Positions 25,268-32,733 of a DNA stretch of 39,698 bases are shown piece by piece (the first letter of the stretch is position 1; the number at the start of each line of letters is the position of its first letter). The stretch is from Alphaproteobacteria bacterium. Its GTDB lineage: Bacteria > Pseudomonadota > Alphaproteobacteria > ATCC43930 > CGMCC-115725. The stretch covers positions 1-39,698 of the forward strand of contig JASHNY010000177.1 of NCBI GenBank assembly GCA_030041385.1. The letters are read 5' to 3'. The notes below the pieces were generated by a model. The model was not told the DNA's origin, did not search any database, and was given only the letters and a program-made list of their open reading frames with translations. Both the position numbers and the translations under genes were made by a program.

Positions 25268-26059
25268 ATGAACAACTCCCCTCGCCCCCTCGCGCTGGTC
25301 ACCGGCGCCTCCAGCGGCATCGGCGTCGAGATCGCCCGCACATTGGCGCAGAGCGGCCATGATCTGGTGCTGACGGCACGCCGGGCTGCACCGATGGACG
25401 CGCTTGCCGCCGATTTGCGCGCGGGAGGCGTCGAGGCCACGGTGATCGCCGCCGACCTCGCCGCAGATGGCGCGGCGGCCCGGCTGGCCGACGACCTTGC
25501 CGGGCGCGGGCTGACGGTCGACGTGCTGGTCAACAATGCCGGGCTCGGCGGCGCCGGCCGCTTCGACCGCCAGGACCCGGTGCGGGTCCACGAAATGGTG
25601 CAGGTCAACATCGTCGCCTTGACCGAACTGACGCGGTTGCTGCTGCCCGGAATGGTCGCGCGCCGCCGCGGCAAGATCATGCTCGTCGCCTCGACCGCGG
25701 CGTTCCAGCCCGGCCCGCGGATGGCGGTCTATTTCGCCAGCAAGGCCTATGTGCTGAGTTTCGGCGAGGCGCTGGCTTATGAATTGCGCAATACCGGGGT
25801 GGGCGTGACGGTGCTGTGCCCGGGCGCCACCGAGAGCGAGTTCTTCGTCGTTGCCGGCGCCGACCATTCGCTGATGGCGCGCAAGTTCCGCCGGATGATG
25901 CCGGCGGACACGGTGGCCCGGCTCGGCTGCGGCGCCCTCGCCGCCGGCCGGCGCGTCATCATCGCTGGAGCGCGCAATCGCCTGATGGCGCTGGCCGGGC
26001 GCTTTGCCCCGCATTTCCTCACCCTGCCCGTCACCGAGCGGCTGATGGCCGAAGATTGA
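25268..26059 (+). CDS. Short-chain dehydrogenase/reductase (SDR)
   Basis: A 263-residue classical SDR. The NAD(P)-binding TGASSGIG is at residues 12-19, LVNNAGLGG follows in the next conserved block, and the catalytic Tyr155-Lys159 pair sits in VYFASKAY, with a serine in VASTAAFQ as the third member of the triad. The arginine pair in LTARRAAPM after the second strand suggests NADP(H). The sequence resembles the YqjQ/DltE-like group acting on varied carbonyl substrates, and cannot be narrowed further. I took ATG 25268; an in-frame ATG at 25256 would add four residues, and neither has a clear Shine-Dalgarno. The lactonase follows after 13 bp, so the two are probably one transcript. Confidence 0.88.
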   Translation: MNNSPRPLALVTGASSGIGVEIARTLAQSGHDLVLTARRAAPMDALAADLRAGGVEATVIAADLAADGAAARLADDLAGRGLTVDVLVNNAGLGGAGRFDRQDPVRVHEMVQVNIVALTELTRLLLPGMVARRRGKIMLVASTAAFQPGPRMAVYFASKAYVLSFGEALAYELRNTGVGVTVLCPGATESEFFVVAGADHSLMARKFRRMMPADTVARLGCGALAAGRRVIIAGARNRLMALAGRFAPHFLTLPVTERLMAED

Positions 26060-26072
26060 TCCGGAGACCGCA

Positions 26073-26870
26073 ATGACTTCCGACACCTATGAGATCTATG
26101 CCGTGCGTTATGCCCATCACCACCGCATGGCGAGCGAGAATTTTCTCGGCGGCGACCCGCACGATGTGCCGATGCCGCTCGATTATTTCGTCTGGGCGAT
26201 CGTCGGCGAGGATCGCACCCTGATCCTCGACACCGGCTTCGACCAGGCGATGGCGAAAAAGCGCGGCCGCGAGTTCCTGCGCCCGCCGCGCGAGGGGCTT
26301 GCGGCCATCGGGATCGACCCGGACACGGTCAGGGACGTGGTGATCAGCCACATGCATTATGACCATGCGGGCAACCACGATTTGTTTCCGAATGCGACCT
26401 ATCACCTGCAGGATCGCGAGATGGCGTTCTGCACCGGGCGCTGCATGTGCCATGCCCAGTTGCGCCGCTCGTTCGAGGCCGAGGACGTGTCGGCGATGGT
26501 TCGCCGGCTGTTTGCCGGGCGGGTGCGTTTTCACGACGGGGTGGGCGAGATCGCGCCCGGCATCACCGTCCACCATGTCGGCGGCCATACCGCGGGGCTT
26601 CAGGTCATGCGCGTCAAGACCGCGCGCGGCTGGGTCGTCCTTGCTGCCGATGCCTCGCATTTCTATGCCAATTTCGAGCAGATGCGCGCCTATGCCACGG
26701 TCTACAACGTCGGCGACATGCTGGAGGGCTTCGCCGCGGTGAAGCGGCTCGCGACCTCGCCGCAGCACGTCGTCCCCGGCCACGACCCGCTGGTGTTGCA
26801 GCGCTACCCGGCGCCGAAGCCGGGGCTCGAAGGCATCGCCGTCAGGCTAGATGCAGAGCCGAAGGGCTAG
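26073..26870 (+). CDS. Metallo-beta-lactamase-fold lactonase (N-acyl homoserine lactonase family)
   Basis: A 265-residue dinuclear zinc hydrolase. The metal motif is HMHYDH (His93, His95, Asp97, His98) in VVISHMHYDHAGNH, with further ligands in GGHTAG, AADASH and VPGHDP. The best family match by pattern is the AiiA-like N-acyl homoserine lactonase group, which also includes 4-pyridoxolactonase, so quorum quenching and general lactone opening are both possible. No luxI/luxR pair is in the window, and the SDR partner 13 bp upstream fits a catabolic role as well. The stop codon TAG is shared with the IS5 element: its last G is the first base of the insertion under one reading of the ends, and the stop would also exist without the IS. 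Confidence 0.85.
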   Translation: MTSDTYEIYAVRYAHHHRMASENFLGGDPHDVPMPLDYFVWAIVGEDRTLILDTGFDQAMAKKRGREFLRPPREGLAAIGIDPDTVRDVVISHMHYDHAGNHDLFPNATYHLQDREMAFCTGRCMCHAQLRRSFEAEDVSAMVRRLFAGRVRFHDGVGEIAPGITVHHVGGHTAGLQVMRVKTARGWVVLAADASHFYANFEQMRAYATVYNVGDMLEGFAAVKRLATSPQHVVPGHDPLVLQRYPAPKPGLEGIAVRLDAEPKG

Positions 26871-26940
26871 GTTCTGTGGACTCTAAGGGATTCCCTTTTT
26901 CGGCGCATCGTGATTCAAGACTGCTTTTTGGGAGGCAGTT

Positions 26941-27321
26941 TTGGGCGCGTTGGATCGCTTGGTGTTGAGCGAGGCTGCTTGGGGTCGGATGTCGGGTCTG
27001 ATCATCGGTCGTCCTGACCAGAAGGGTTCGACCGGGCGCGACAACCGGATGTTCGTCGAGGGCGTGCTGTGGATTGTGCGGACGGGCTCTCCGTGGCGCG
27101 ACCTTCCCGAGATATTCGGTGAATGGAACAGCGTCTTCAGACGCTTCAGCCGCTGGAGCCGCAAGGGTGTCTGGTGGCGGATATTCGAGGCGATGTCGGA
27201 CGATCCCGACTTTGAGTACCTGATCGTCGACTCGACCATCGTTCGCGCTCACCAGCATGCGGCGGGGGCAAAAAAAGGGGGTCTGAAGATCAGGCCATTG
27301 GCCGCTCGCGCGGCGGCTTAA
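26941..27321 (+). CDS. IS5-family transposase, OrfA
   Basis: 126 residues carrying the N-terminal DUF4096 region (GRPDQKGSTGRDNRMFVEGV, RTGSPWRDLP, WSRKGVWWRI) and the first catalytic aspartate in LIVDSTIVRAHQH. It begins at TTG (26941), with GGGAGG seven bases upstream. After AKKGG the zero-frame product runs into a short non-homologous tail and stops at 27321. Ribosomes that slip back one base at the A7 run at 27270-27276 continue into OrfB and make the full-length DDE enzyme, as is known for this IS subgroup. Zero-frame OrfA alone may act as a regulator or inhibitor. Confidence 0.88.
   Translation: MGALDRLVLSEAAWGRMSGLIIGRPDQKGSTGRDNRMFVEGVLWIVRTGSPWRDLPEIFGEWNSVFRRFSRWSRKGVWWRIFEAMSDDPDFEYLIVDSTIVRAHQHAAGAKKGGLKIRPLAARAAA
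27270..27281 (+). promoter_or_regulatory. Programmed -1 frameshift site (A7G5)
   Basis: Seven A (27270-27276) followed by five G. In frame one the codons read GCA AAA AAA GGG; slippage by -1 gives AAA AAA AGG GGG TCT GAA and leads into the conserved GSEDQAIGRSRGGLSTKIH of IS5 transposases. The join matches the family exactly, so this is recoding, not decay. Confidence 0.8.
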
Positions 27322-27704
27322 GCACCAAAATCCACATGGCCGTGCGCGGCTTGGGGTGTCCGGTGCGCTTCATCCTTACCGCCGGCCAAAAGGGTGACGC
27401 GCCCCAGGCCGAGCCGTTGATCGAAGGTCTGCCCGCCGAAGTGGTCATGGCCGACACCGCCTACGACGCCGACCACTTCCGCCAGGCAATCGCCGACAAA
27501 GGCGCGCTCGCGGTCATCCCCAACAATCCATCGCGCGCCAAAAAGCTTCCGCTCGACAAGCACCTCTACGCTCAACGCCACCTCGTCGAATGCTGCTTCT
27601 CAAGGCTCAAGCAGTTCCGGCGCGTGGCAACCCGCTTCGAGAAAACCGCCAGGAACTATCTCGCCGTCCTTACCCTCGCCGCGACCATCCTATGGCTGCG
27701 GTAA
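27270..27704 (+). CDS. IS5-family transposase, OrfB (reached by -1 frameshift)
   Basis: This reading frame, one base behind OrfA, supplies the rest of the DDE transposase: EDQAIGRSRGGLSTKIHMAV, RFILTAGQKGDAPQAEPLI, the second aspartate in VMADTAYDADHFRQA, and the catalytic glutamate in RHLVECCFSRLKQFRRVATR. An internal ATG at 27336 exists but would omit the conserved start of the domain and has no Shine-Dalgarno, so expression as an OrfAB fusion (about 254 residues) is more likely. The full catalytic triad is present. The frame ends at TAA 27704, only three bases before the right inverted repeat. Confidence 0.85.
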   Translation, partial: KKRGSEDQAIGRSRGGLSTKIHMAVRGLGCPVRFILTAGQKGDAPQAEPLIEGLPAEVVMADTAYDADHFRQAIADKGALAVIPNNPSRAKKLPLDKHLYAQRHLVECCFSRLKQFRRVATRFEKTARNYLAVLTLAATILWLR

Positions 27705-27740
27705 GTGTCCACAGAACCTAGCGCATTCTGGCGCCGTAGC

Positions 27741-27846
27741 ATGGGCCGAGCGTGGGCAAAGCCCATATCGGCCGGCTTATTTAACGCAAAGGACGCGGAG
27801 GGTTGGGGCTTTTGACGGGCTTCGCTGTGCTCAGCCCATCCTGCGA
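27741..27846. repeat. Degenerate palindromic repeats beside the IS
   Basis: ATGGGC (27741-27746) and GCCCAT (27761-27766) form one short dyad. Further on, GGGCTTTTGACGGGCTTCG and CTCAGCCCATCCTGCGA (27804-27846) resemble remnants of a second repeat type. They occupy the gap between the IS right end and the FAH gene. I see no gene here. Confidence 0.4.
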
Positions 27847-27931
27847 TACCGACGATTTCTCGCCATTGCCGCCGCCGAGGCTTTAAACTCGGTGCAACAA
27901 TTGAAGGATCGGGCGGCTCAGGGAGGCGAGC

Positions 27932-28867
27932 GTGAAACTGGTGCTGTTCCGGGCCGGCGCCGCGGGCGAGCCGGCGCCTGGCCTGTTGACCGACCGCGGC
28001 GTCATCGACATTTCGGGCATCGTCGCCAAGAGCTACACGCCGCAACTGACGATGCAGGGCCTCATCGACGGGTTCGACCGGCTGCGCCCGACATTGGAAA
28101 AGCTTGCGGCGGAGGCGCAGGCGGTCCCGCTCGCCGCGGTGCACCTCGCCCCGCCTTTGCCGCGGCCGGGCAAGATTTTGTGCTGCATCGCCAATTACTG
28201 GGAGCACGCCCAGCGTGAGCCGCGCCCGCTCAACATGTTCCTGAAAAACCCGGAGGCCGTGATCGGCCCCGGCGACACAATCCGCCTGCCGGAATTCACC
28301 GAGCCGTGGATTTTCATGCACGAGGCCGAACTGGCGCTGGTGATGAAGGGGCCGGCCAAACTGGTCAAACAGGCCGATTGGCGCAGCGCGGTGTTCGGCT
28401 ATACCTGCCTCATCGACGTGTCGGCGCGCGGCGAAGGGCGGCGCACCTGGAAGACCGGAAGCTGGCTCGGCAAGTCGTTCGACACGTTTGCGCCGATCGG
28501 CCCGTGCATCGCCACCGCCGACGAAATTCCCGAGCCCAACGACCTCGTCGTCCGCTTCTGGAACGACGGGCAATTGCGCCACAACTACAACACCGACGAC
28601 ATGGAGCACCGGGTGCCGGCGCTCGTCGAGTTCGCCTCGACCGTGATGACGCTGAACACCGGCGACATCATCGCCTGCGGCACCAACCACGAAGGGCTCG
28701 GCGCCCTGCAGGACGGCGAGACGGTCGAGATCGAGATCGAGCGCATCGGCCGGATGCGCCTCGACGTCGTCGATCCGCTGAAGCGCACATGGGAGCGCGG
28801 CGTCTATATGGGCGCCGATTCGACCAACCCCGAGGCGGTCAGGCGCCACCGGCCGCAGACCGGCTGA
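27932..28867 (+). CDS. Fumarylacetoacetate hydrolase (FAH) family protein
   Basis: A 311-residue FAH-superfamily enzyme; members hydrolyse, decarboxylate or isomerise C-C bonds in acylpyruvates and aromatic ring-cleavage products. The metal-binding glutamates and aspartate are visible in FMHEAELALVMKG and GYTCLIDVSAR, and the substrate-contacting KSFDTFAPIGP and IIACGTNHEGLG regions are typical of the 2-hydroxyhepta-2,4-diene-1,7-dioate isomerase/acylpyruvase branch. It starts at GTG, directly after GGGAGG. Without the IS it would lie roughly 210 bp after the lactonase, so a former or current link with the SDR-lactonase pair is possible but not shown. The exact substrate is unknown. Confidence 0.88.
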   Translation: MKLVLFRAGAAGEPAPGLLTDRGVIDISGIVAKSYTPQLTMQGLIDGFDRLRPTLEKLAAEAQAVPLAAVHLAPPLPRPGKILCCIANYWEHAQREPRPLNMFLKNPEAVIGPGDTIRLPEFTEPWIFMHEAELALVMKGPAKLVKQADWRSAVFGYTCLIDVSARGEGRRTWKTGSWLGKSFDTFAPIGPCIATADEIPEPNDLVVRFWNDGQLRHNYNTDDMEHRVPALVEFASTVMTLNTGDIIACGTNHEGLGALQDGETVEIEIERIGRMRLDVVDPLKRTWERGVYMGADSTNPEAVRRHRPQTG

Positions 28868-28914
28868 GCGCTGCTGCCAACGATAGGCAACGATCACAGG
28901 CGAGGAGACGCGCC

Positions 28915-29688
28915 ATGAGGATTCAGCCACGCCCCGTCCTGATGTTCGCCCTGCTGCTGGCGGTTTGCGCTGCGCCCGCCCGGGCCCAGAACCCGGCGCC
29001 GACGCAGCCGGCGCCAGGCCCCGCCCCGACGCAGCCGGCCCCGATGCCGCCGGCCCCGAACCCGGCGGCCGAGACGCCGCCGGTCTACGTCGTCAGCTTT
29101 GTCGAGGTCGGCCCGTCTTCGGCCGCCAAGGCCGCCGGCATCCTCCATCGCTACGCCGTGTTCAGCCGCAAGGAGCCGGGGAACATGGCGATTGTCGCGC
29201 TGCGCGAGCACCAGCGGCCGGGCCGCTTTGCGATCGTCGAGGAATGGCACGACAAGGCGGCGCACGACGCCCACGTCGTCGCGGCAAAGGAGGTCGGCGA
29301 CCGGTTGCAGCCGCTGCTGGCAGCCCCGATCGACAGCCGCATCTGCTCGGCGCTGGATGTTGCGCCGTCCGCCGCAGACAGCTTCCCGGCGGCGAAGGGA
29401 ACCGTCTACGTGGTGACCCATGTCGACGTGATCCCGACCCACAAGGACGCGACGGTCGCGCTGATCGAGGCGCTCGTCGCCGCCAGCCGCAAGGAGCCGG
29501 GCAATCTGCGGTTCGACGCGCTGAGGCAGGACGACCGCGCCAACCACATGTTCCTGATCGAGGCGTGGCGCGACCGCACCGCGCGCAACGCCCATGTCGG
29601 CGCCGACGCCACCAAGGAGTTCCGCGCCAAGGAGTCGCCGTTCGCCGGCGCGCTCTACGACGAGCGGCTGTACGAGGTGGTGCGGTAG
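28915..29688 (+). CDS. Secreted protein with two ABM-like domains and a proline-rich linker
   Basis: 257 residues. A signal peptide ends at about residue 25 (hydrophobic MFALLLAVCAAP, then ARAQ). A repetitive linker, with PAPTQPAP units, spans about residues 26-54, and two homologous alpha/beta domains follow, roughly 56-150 and 160-257. Each has a YVV(S/T) strand, a SRKEPGN motif and a strand-helix ending in (I/V)EEWHDKAAHDAH or IEAWRDRTARNAH, the pattern of antibiotic biosynthesis monooxygenase (ABM/YgiN) ferredoxin-like domains. ABM domains normally dimerise, so one chain here may form an internal pseudo-dimer outside the cytoplasm. GAGGAG precedes the ATG and the FAH gene ends 47 bp upstream. 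Enzymatic activity is uncertain. Confidence 0.8.
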   Translation: MRIQPRPVLMFALLLAVCAAPARAQNPAPTQPAPGPAPTQPAPMPPAPNPAAETPPVYVVSFVEVGPSSAAKAAGILHRYAVFSRKEPGNMAIVALREHQRPGRFAIVEEWHDKAAHDAHVVAAKEVGDRLQPLLAAPIDSRICSALDVAPSAADSFPAAKGTVYVVTHVDVIPTHKDATVALIEALVAASRKEPGNLRFDALRQDDRANHMFLIEAWRDRTARNAHVGADATKEFRAKESPFAGALYDERLYEVVR

Positions 29689-29706
29689 CTCTGAGCCGGG
29701 CGAGGG

Positions 29707-30120
29707 TTACCCCACGACCGCGATCAGCTCGATCTCGATCATGAAATCGGGGCCGGCGAGGCGGCTCACCTGCACCGTCGTGCTGGTCGGCGTGGCCACC
29801 CCGAAATAGCGCATCCGCACATCGCCGTGCTTCTGGAACTCGTCGAAATCGGTGACGAAGGTGTTGGTCTTGACCACGTCGGCCCAGGTCGCCCCGGCCG
29901 CTTTCAGGCAGGCATCGAGGTTCTTGAAGGTCTGCTCCATCTGCGCCCGCATGTCGCCCTTGCCGACGCAATTGCCGTCGACGTCGCGGGCGAGCTGGCC
30001 GGCGACAAAGACGATCTTCTGCGCTCCGCTGACGGTCACCACATGCGAATAGGAAGGCTTGCCGCCCGACATCCGCACATTCATTCCTTCCGGCTGCATC
30101 CGCTTCACTTCGAGTGCCAT
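29707..30120 (-). CDS. RidA/YjgF-family protein lacking the RidA arginine
   Basis: A 137-residue YjgF/YER057c/UK114 protein; the trimeric RidA members hydrolyse reactive enamine/imine intermediates. Family features are FVAGQLARDVDGN, the QMEQTFKNLDACLKAAGA helix, VVKTNTFVTD and the C-terminal EIELIAVV. The catalytic arginine of true RidA, in a PARST-type motif, is replaced: this protein reads PTSTTVQV, with Ser113 at the arginine position. It therefore probably belongs to another Rid subgroup without imine deaminase activity. The start ATG is 81 bp from the divergent methyltransferase gene. It converges on the ABM-domain gene with an 18-bp gap. Confidence 0.88.
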   Translation of the reverse strand: MALEVKRMQPEGMNVRMSGGKPSYSHVVTVSGAQKIVFVAGQLARDVDGNCVGKGDMRAQMEQTFKNLDACLKAAGATWADVVKTNTFVTDFDEFQKHGDVRMRYFGVATPTSTTVQVSRLAGPDFMIEIELIAVVG

Positions 30121-30201
30121 CGCTCGCTCCCCGACAAAGTTTCTCCGCCGCCAGAATGACGCTAGGGTCGTCGTCGGCGCAATCCGCAGCGAGGGCAGGA
30201 C

Positions 30202-31035
30202 ATGGAAACCGAGGCGCAGGTCGCGCAGCATTACGGCCGGGCCGGCATCGCCGAGCGCATCCTCGCCGCGCTGCGCGAGGCGAACGGCGCCGGGGCGCCG
30301 GTCACCGTCGAGGCCTTGTCGGCGATCGACCATTTTCACGGGCGCGGCATCGTCGCGACGCAGGAGCTGGCGGCGGTGCTGAAGCCGCAGGCGCACGAGC
30401 GGGTGCTCGACATCGGCTCCGGCATCGGCGGGCCGGCGCGGTGGATCGCCGCTCACTGCGGCTGCCATGTCACCGGCGTCGATCTGACCCCGCTGTTTTG
30501 TGAAGCGGCGCGCGCCCTCAACGCGGCGACCGGGCTCGCCGACCGGGTGCAGATCATCGAGGGCAGCGCGCTGGCGCTGCCGGTGCCCGACGCCGCGTTC
30601 GACTGCGCCTATTCGCAGAACGTCGTGATGAACATCGCCGACAAGCCCGGCCTCTACCGCGAGGCGTTTCGCGCCTTGAAGCCGGGCGGGCGGCTGGCCC
30701 TGTCGAACCTCTGCGCCGGGCCGGACACAAGCGGTTTCCGCTTTCCGGTGCCGTGGGCCGATACCCCGGCGACGAGCTTCCTAGTGACGCCGGCGGAGAT
30801 GCGCGCCGACCTCGCCGCCGCCGGGTTCGAGATCGTCTCGTTCCGCGACATCACCCGCGAAACCATGCCCGCGACGATCCGCAACCGCGAACGGCTCGAA
30901 CGCGACGGGCCGCCCCGCCTCGGCGCCCATCTGATCGCCGGCGAAAGGCTGGTGGAGGCGCAGATCAACTCGGCCCGCAACGCCGAGGAGGGCCGCACGA
31001 TCGCGATCGAGGCGCTGGTGACGAAGCCCGCCTAG
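30202..31035 (+). CDS. Class I SAM-dependent methyltransferase
   Basis: A 277-residue Rossmann-fold methyltransferase. Motif I is VLDIGSGIGGPARWIA near residue 68, the acidic end of strand two is VTGVDLTPLFCEAA, and motif III/IV is seen around DCAYSQNVVMNIADK and LKPGGRLALSNL. The preceding DHFHGRGIVATQELAAVL is typical of the group that includes glycine/sarcosine N-methyltransferases and Coq5/UbiE-like enzymes of small-molecule methylation; the substrate is not clear. A GAGGGCAGGA Shine-Dalgarno precedes the ATG. It is divergent from the RidA-like gene, and its stop codon overlaps that of the convergent MFS gene (CTAG at 31032-31035). Confidence 0.88.
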   Translation: METEAQVAQHYGRAGIAERILAALREANGAGAPVTVEALSAIDHFHGRGIVATQELAAVLKPQAHERVLDIGSGIGGPARWIAAHCGCHVTGVDLTPLFCEAARALNAATGLADRVQIIEGSALALPVPDAAFDCAYSQNVVMNIADKPGLYREAFRALKPGGRLALSNLCAGPDTSGFRFPVPWADTPATSFLVTPAEMRADLAAAGFEIVSFRDITRETMPATIRNRERLERDGPPRLGAHLIAGERLVEAQINSARNAEEGRTIAIEALVTKPA

Positions 31036-32273
31036 CGGGCCGGCGGCCGGCGCAGGCTCCAGAAGGCGATGCAGCCGCACAGATAGGACGCGATCGACAG
31101 GATGAAGGCGAGCCGGTAGCTGCCGGACAGGTCGAAGATGAACCCGGCGGCCCACGAGCCGATCGCGGCGCCGAGGCCGCTGCCGATCGTGATGACCCCG
31201 AGGATGGTGCCGAGCCGCGGCCCCGGGAACAGGTCGGCGGTCTTGGCCGTGATCGCCGGGCCGCGCGCGCCCCAGGTCAGTCCGAAAAAACAGGCGTGCA
31301 GCCACAGCAGCAGGTGCTGGTCGGGGCTGGTGATCAGGAGGGCGCAGATCACCCCGACGATCGAGAACCCGTAGGCGAGGATCGCGGCCAGTTCGCGGCC
31401 GATATAGTCAGAGATCGTGCCGGTCACGATCGTGCCGGGCACCGCCAGCAGCGCGCCGATCCCCAACACGCTCGCCGCGTAGAGCTTGTCGAAGCCGACA
31501 TTCACGGCAAAGGCGAGCTGGTGCAGCGAGACGAAAAAGCTGCCGAGCCCGGTGAACAGATACACCGCAAACAACAGCCAGAAATGCCGGGTGCGGGCCG
31601 CCGCGCCGAGGGTCCAGCCCAACGGCCGCAACAGCGCCGGCGCGGCGCCGGCGTGCGCCGCGGGCGTCGCCGACCCCCGGTCGCCGCGCCGGAACAGGAT
31701 TGCGAGCGGCAATACCGCCGCAGCCATGAACGCGGCCTGCGCGAGGTAGGTGGTGCGCCAGCCGATGCCTGAGATCAGAAACTGGATCAGCGGCGCCGAG
31801 ATCGCCCGGCCGAACCCGTTGGCCGACTGCACGATCGAGATGGCCATGCCGCGCCGGCGCACAAACTGCCGCGACAGGATCGGCACGAACACGACGAGGC
31901 CGAGACAGTTCGCCCCCAGCGTCATCACGATCCCGTAGAGAAAAATGACCTGCCACAGCGCATGAATAAAGGCGCTGCCCACCAGCCCCAGCACCAGCAA
32001 CGCGCCGCCGAGCAGCAATAGGCGCCGCGGCCCGAGCCGGTCGACCAGCGAGCCGACGAGCGGCGCGCTGCCGCCGGCGACCAATTGCGAGACCGAATAG
32101 GCGATCGAGGTCTCGGCCCGGCTCCACGCGAACGCCTCGATAAAAGCGACCAGGTACACCGTGTAGGCGCTCATGATGCCGGCGCTGATCGTGAACGCGG
32201 TAAAAGCGCCGAACAGCAAGAGCCAGCTGTGCCCCGCGGCGGTGCGCCCGGTATCGGAAACGGAGGTGCTCAT
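31032..32273 (-). CDS. MFS transporter, oxalate:formate antiporter/monocarboxylate-like
   Basis: A 413-residue 12-helix transporter of the major facilitator superfamily, resembling the OFA/MCT branch (WLLLFGAFTAFTISAGIMSAYTVYL at the first helix is split here only for reference). Between helices 2 and 3 it has VGSLVDRLGPRRLLL, the usual G-x-L-x-D-R-x-G-x-R-x loop. A central loop with alanine/proline-rich sequence separates the two six-helix halves, and TGTISDYIGRELAA is the matching loop in the second half. Likely cargo is a small carboxylate. The start is ATG 32273; the open frame continues upstream for over 200 codons but has no Shine-Dalgarno or transporter homology there. It is unrelated to the MHS triplet. 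Confidence 0.85.
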   Translation of the reverse strand: MSTSVSDTGRTAAGHSWLLLFGAFTAFTISAGIMSAYTVYLVAFIEAFAWSRAETSIAYSVSQLVAGGSAPLVGSLVDRLGPRRLLLLGGALLVLGLVGSAFIHALWQVIFLYGIVMTLGANCLGLVVFVPILSRQFVRRRGMAISIVQSANGFGRAISAPLIQFLISGIGWRTTYLAQAAFMAAAVLPLAILFRRGDRGSATPAAHAGAAPALLRPLGWTLGAAARTRHFWLLFAVYLFTGLGSFFVSLHQLAFAVNVGFDKLYAASVLGIGALLAVPGTIVTGTISDYIGRELAAILAYGFSIVGVICALLITSPDQHLLLWLHACFFGLTWGARGPAITAKTADLFPGPRLGTILGVITIGSGLGAAIGSWAAGFIFDLSGSYRLAFILSIASYLCGCIAFWSLRRPPAR

Positions 32274-32462
32274 CCGGCCGATCGTGGGCGAATTTCGCGG
32301 CGCGGTCACCCTTGCCCGACGCAGTCGGGGGTTGCGCCGCCGCGCCCGCGCCAAACGTCGCAGCCCGGGCGAGGGAACGCCGCCGGCCAGGCAGGCCCGA
32401 ACCCGGCAAGCCCCGAGCGGAGGGGGATTGCTTAGCGCCGCCGGCGATGACACAACTATCCG

Positions 32463-32717
32463 ATGCCGCAATTCTACCGCCCGCCGCTCGACGGCGCCGA
32501 GGAAGACCCGTTCGCCCGCGACGGGGACGAAAAGCTGATCCGCCGCGGCTATTGGCTGGGGCTCAGCGACCGCTCGATCGTGCTGCTGATGACCCAGGGC
32601 ATCGGCACCCGGCTCACCGCCGACGAAAAACGCGCCCACCTCGCCGACATCCGCCGCGAGCACCTGATCGACCAGGTCCTGGCGCCGGAAATCCTGCCGC
32701 CCGAGCGGCGGGGATAG
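32463..32717 (+). CDS. Small cytosolic protein of unknown function
   Basis: 84 residues, strongly biased to G/C at third codon positions as in real genes here. It is polar and acidic at the N-terminus (GAEEDPFARDGDEK), has one hydrophobic patch (SDRSIVLLMTQGIG), and a helical basic/acidic end (DEKRAHLADIRREH). No signal peptide or known domain is recognised. The Shine-Dalgarno is poor, so an earlier start is possible. It is divergent from the OFA-like transporter and followed by a 101-bp palindromic repeat. Real on codon-usage grounds, but unconfirmed. Confidence 0.55.
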   Translation: MPQFYRPPLDGAEEDPFARDGDEKLIRRGYWLGLSDRSIVLLMTQGIGTRLTADEKRAHLADIRREHLIDQVLAPEILPPERRG

Positions 32718-32733
32718 TCTGGCCTTCTTCACT

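Larger units (their letters stand above)
26870..27718 (+). mobile_element. IS5-family insertion sequence (IS427-like), apparently intact
   Basis: The element is 847-849 bp with 12-bp perfect terminal inverted repeats, GGTTCTGTGGAC (26870-26881) and GTCCACAGAACC (27707-27718). It is flanked by CTAG on both sides if the ends are taken one base further in (4-bp duplication, usual for IS5 targets), or by TA if taken as listed; the palindromic target makes this undecidable. It holds two overlapping transposase frames joined by a -1 frameshift signal. Size, frames and target fit the IS427 subgroup of IS5. The complete repeats and intact catalytic residues suggest recent insertion. Confidence 0.9.

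Noticed and set aside
26073-26870. Lactonase taken as proof of a quorum-sensing locus
   Set aside because: No luxI, luxR or acyl homoserine lactone synthase gene is in the window, and this fold covers other lactonases.
26941-27704. Transposase regarded as a frameshifted pseudogene
   Set aside because: The frame change falls exactly on an A7 slippery run in the way known for IS427-type elements, and the terminal repeats and catalytic residues are complete.
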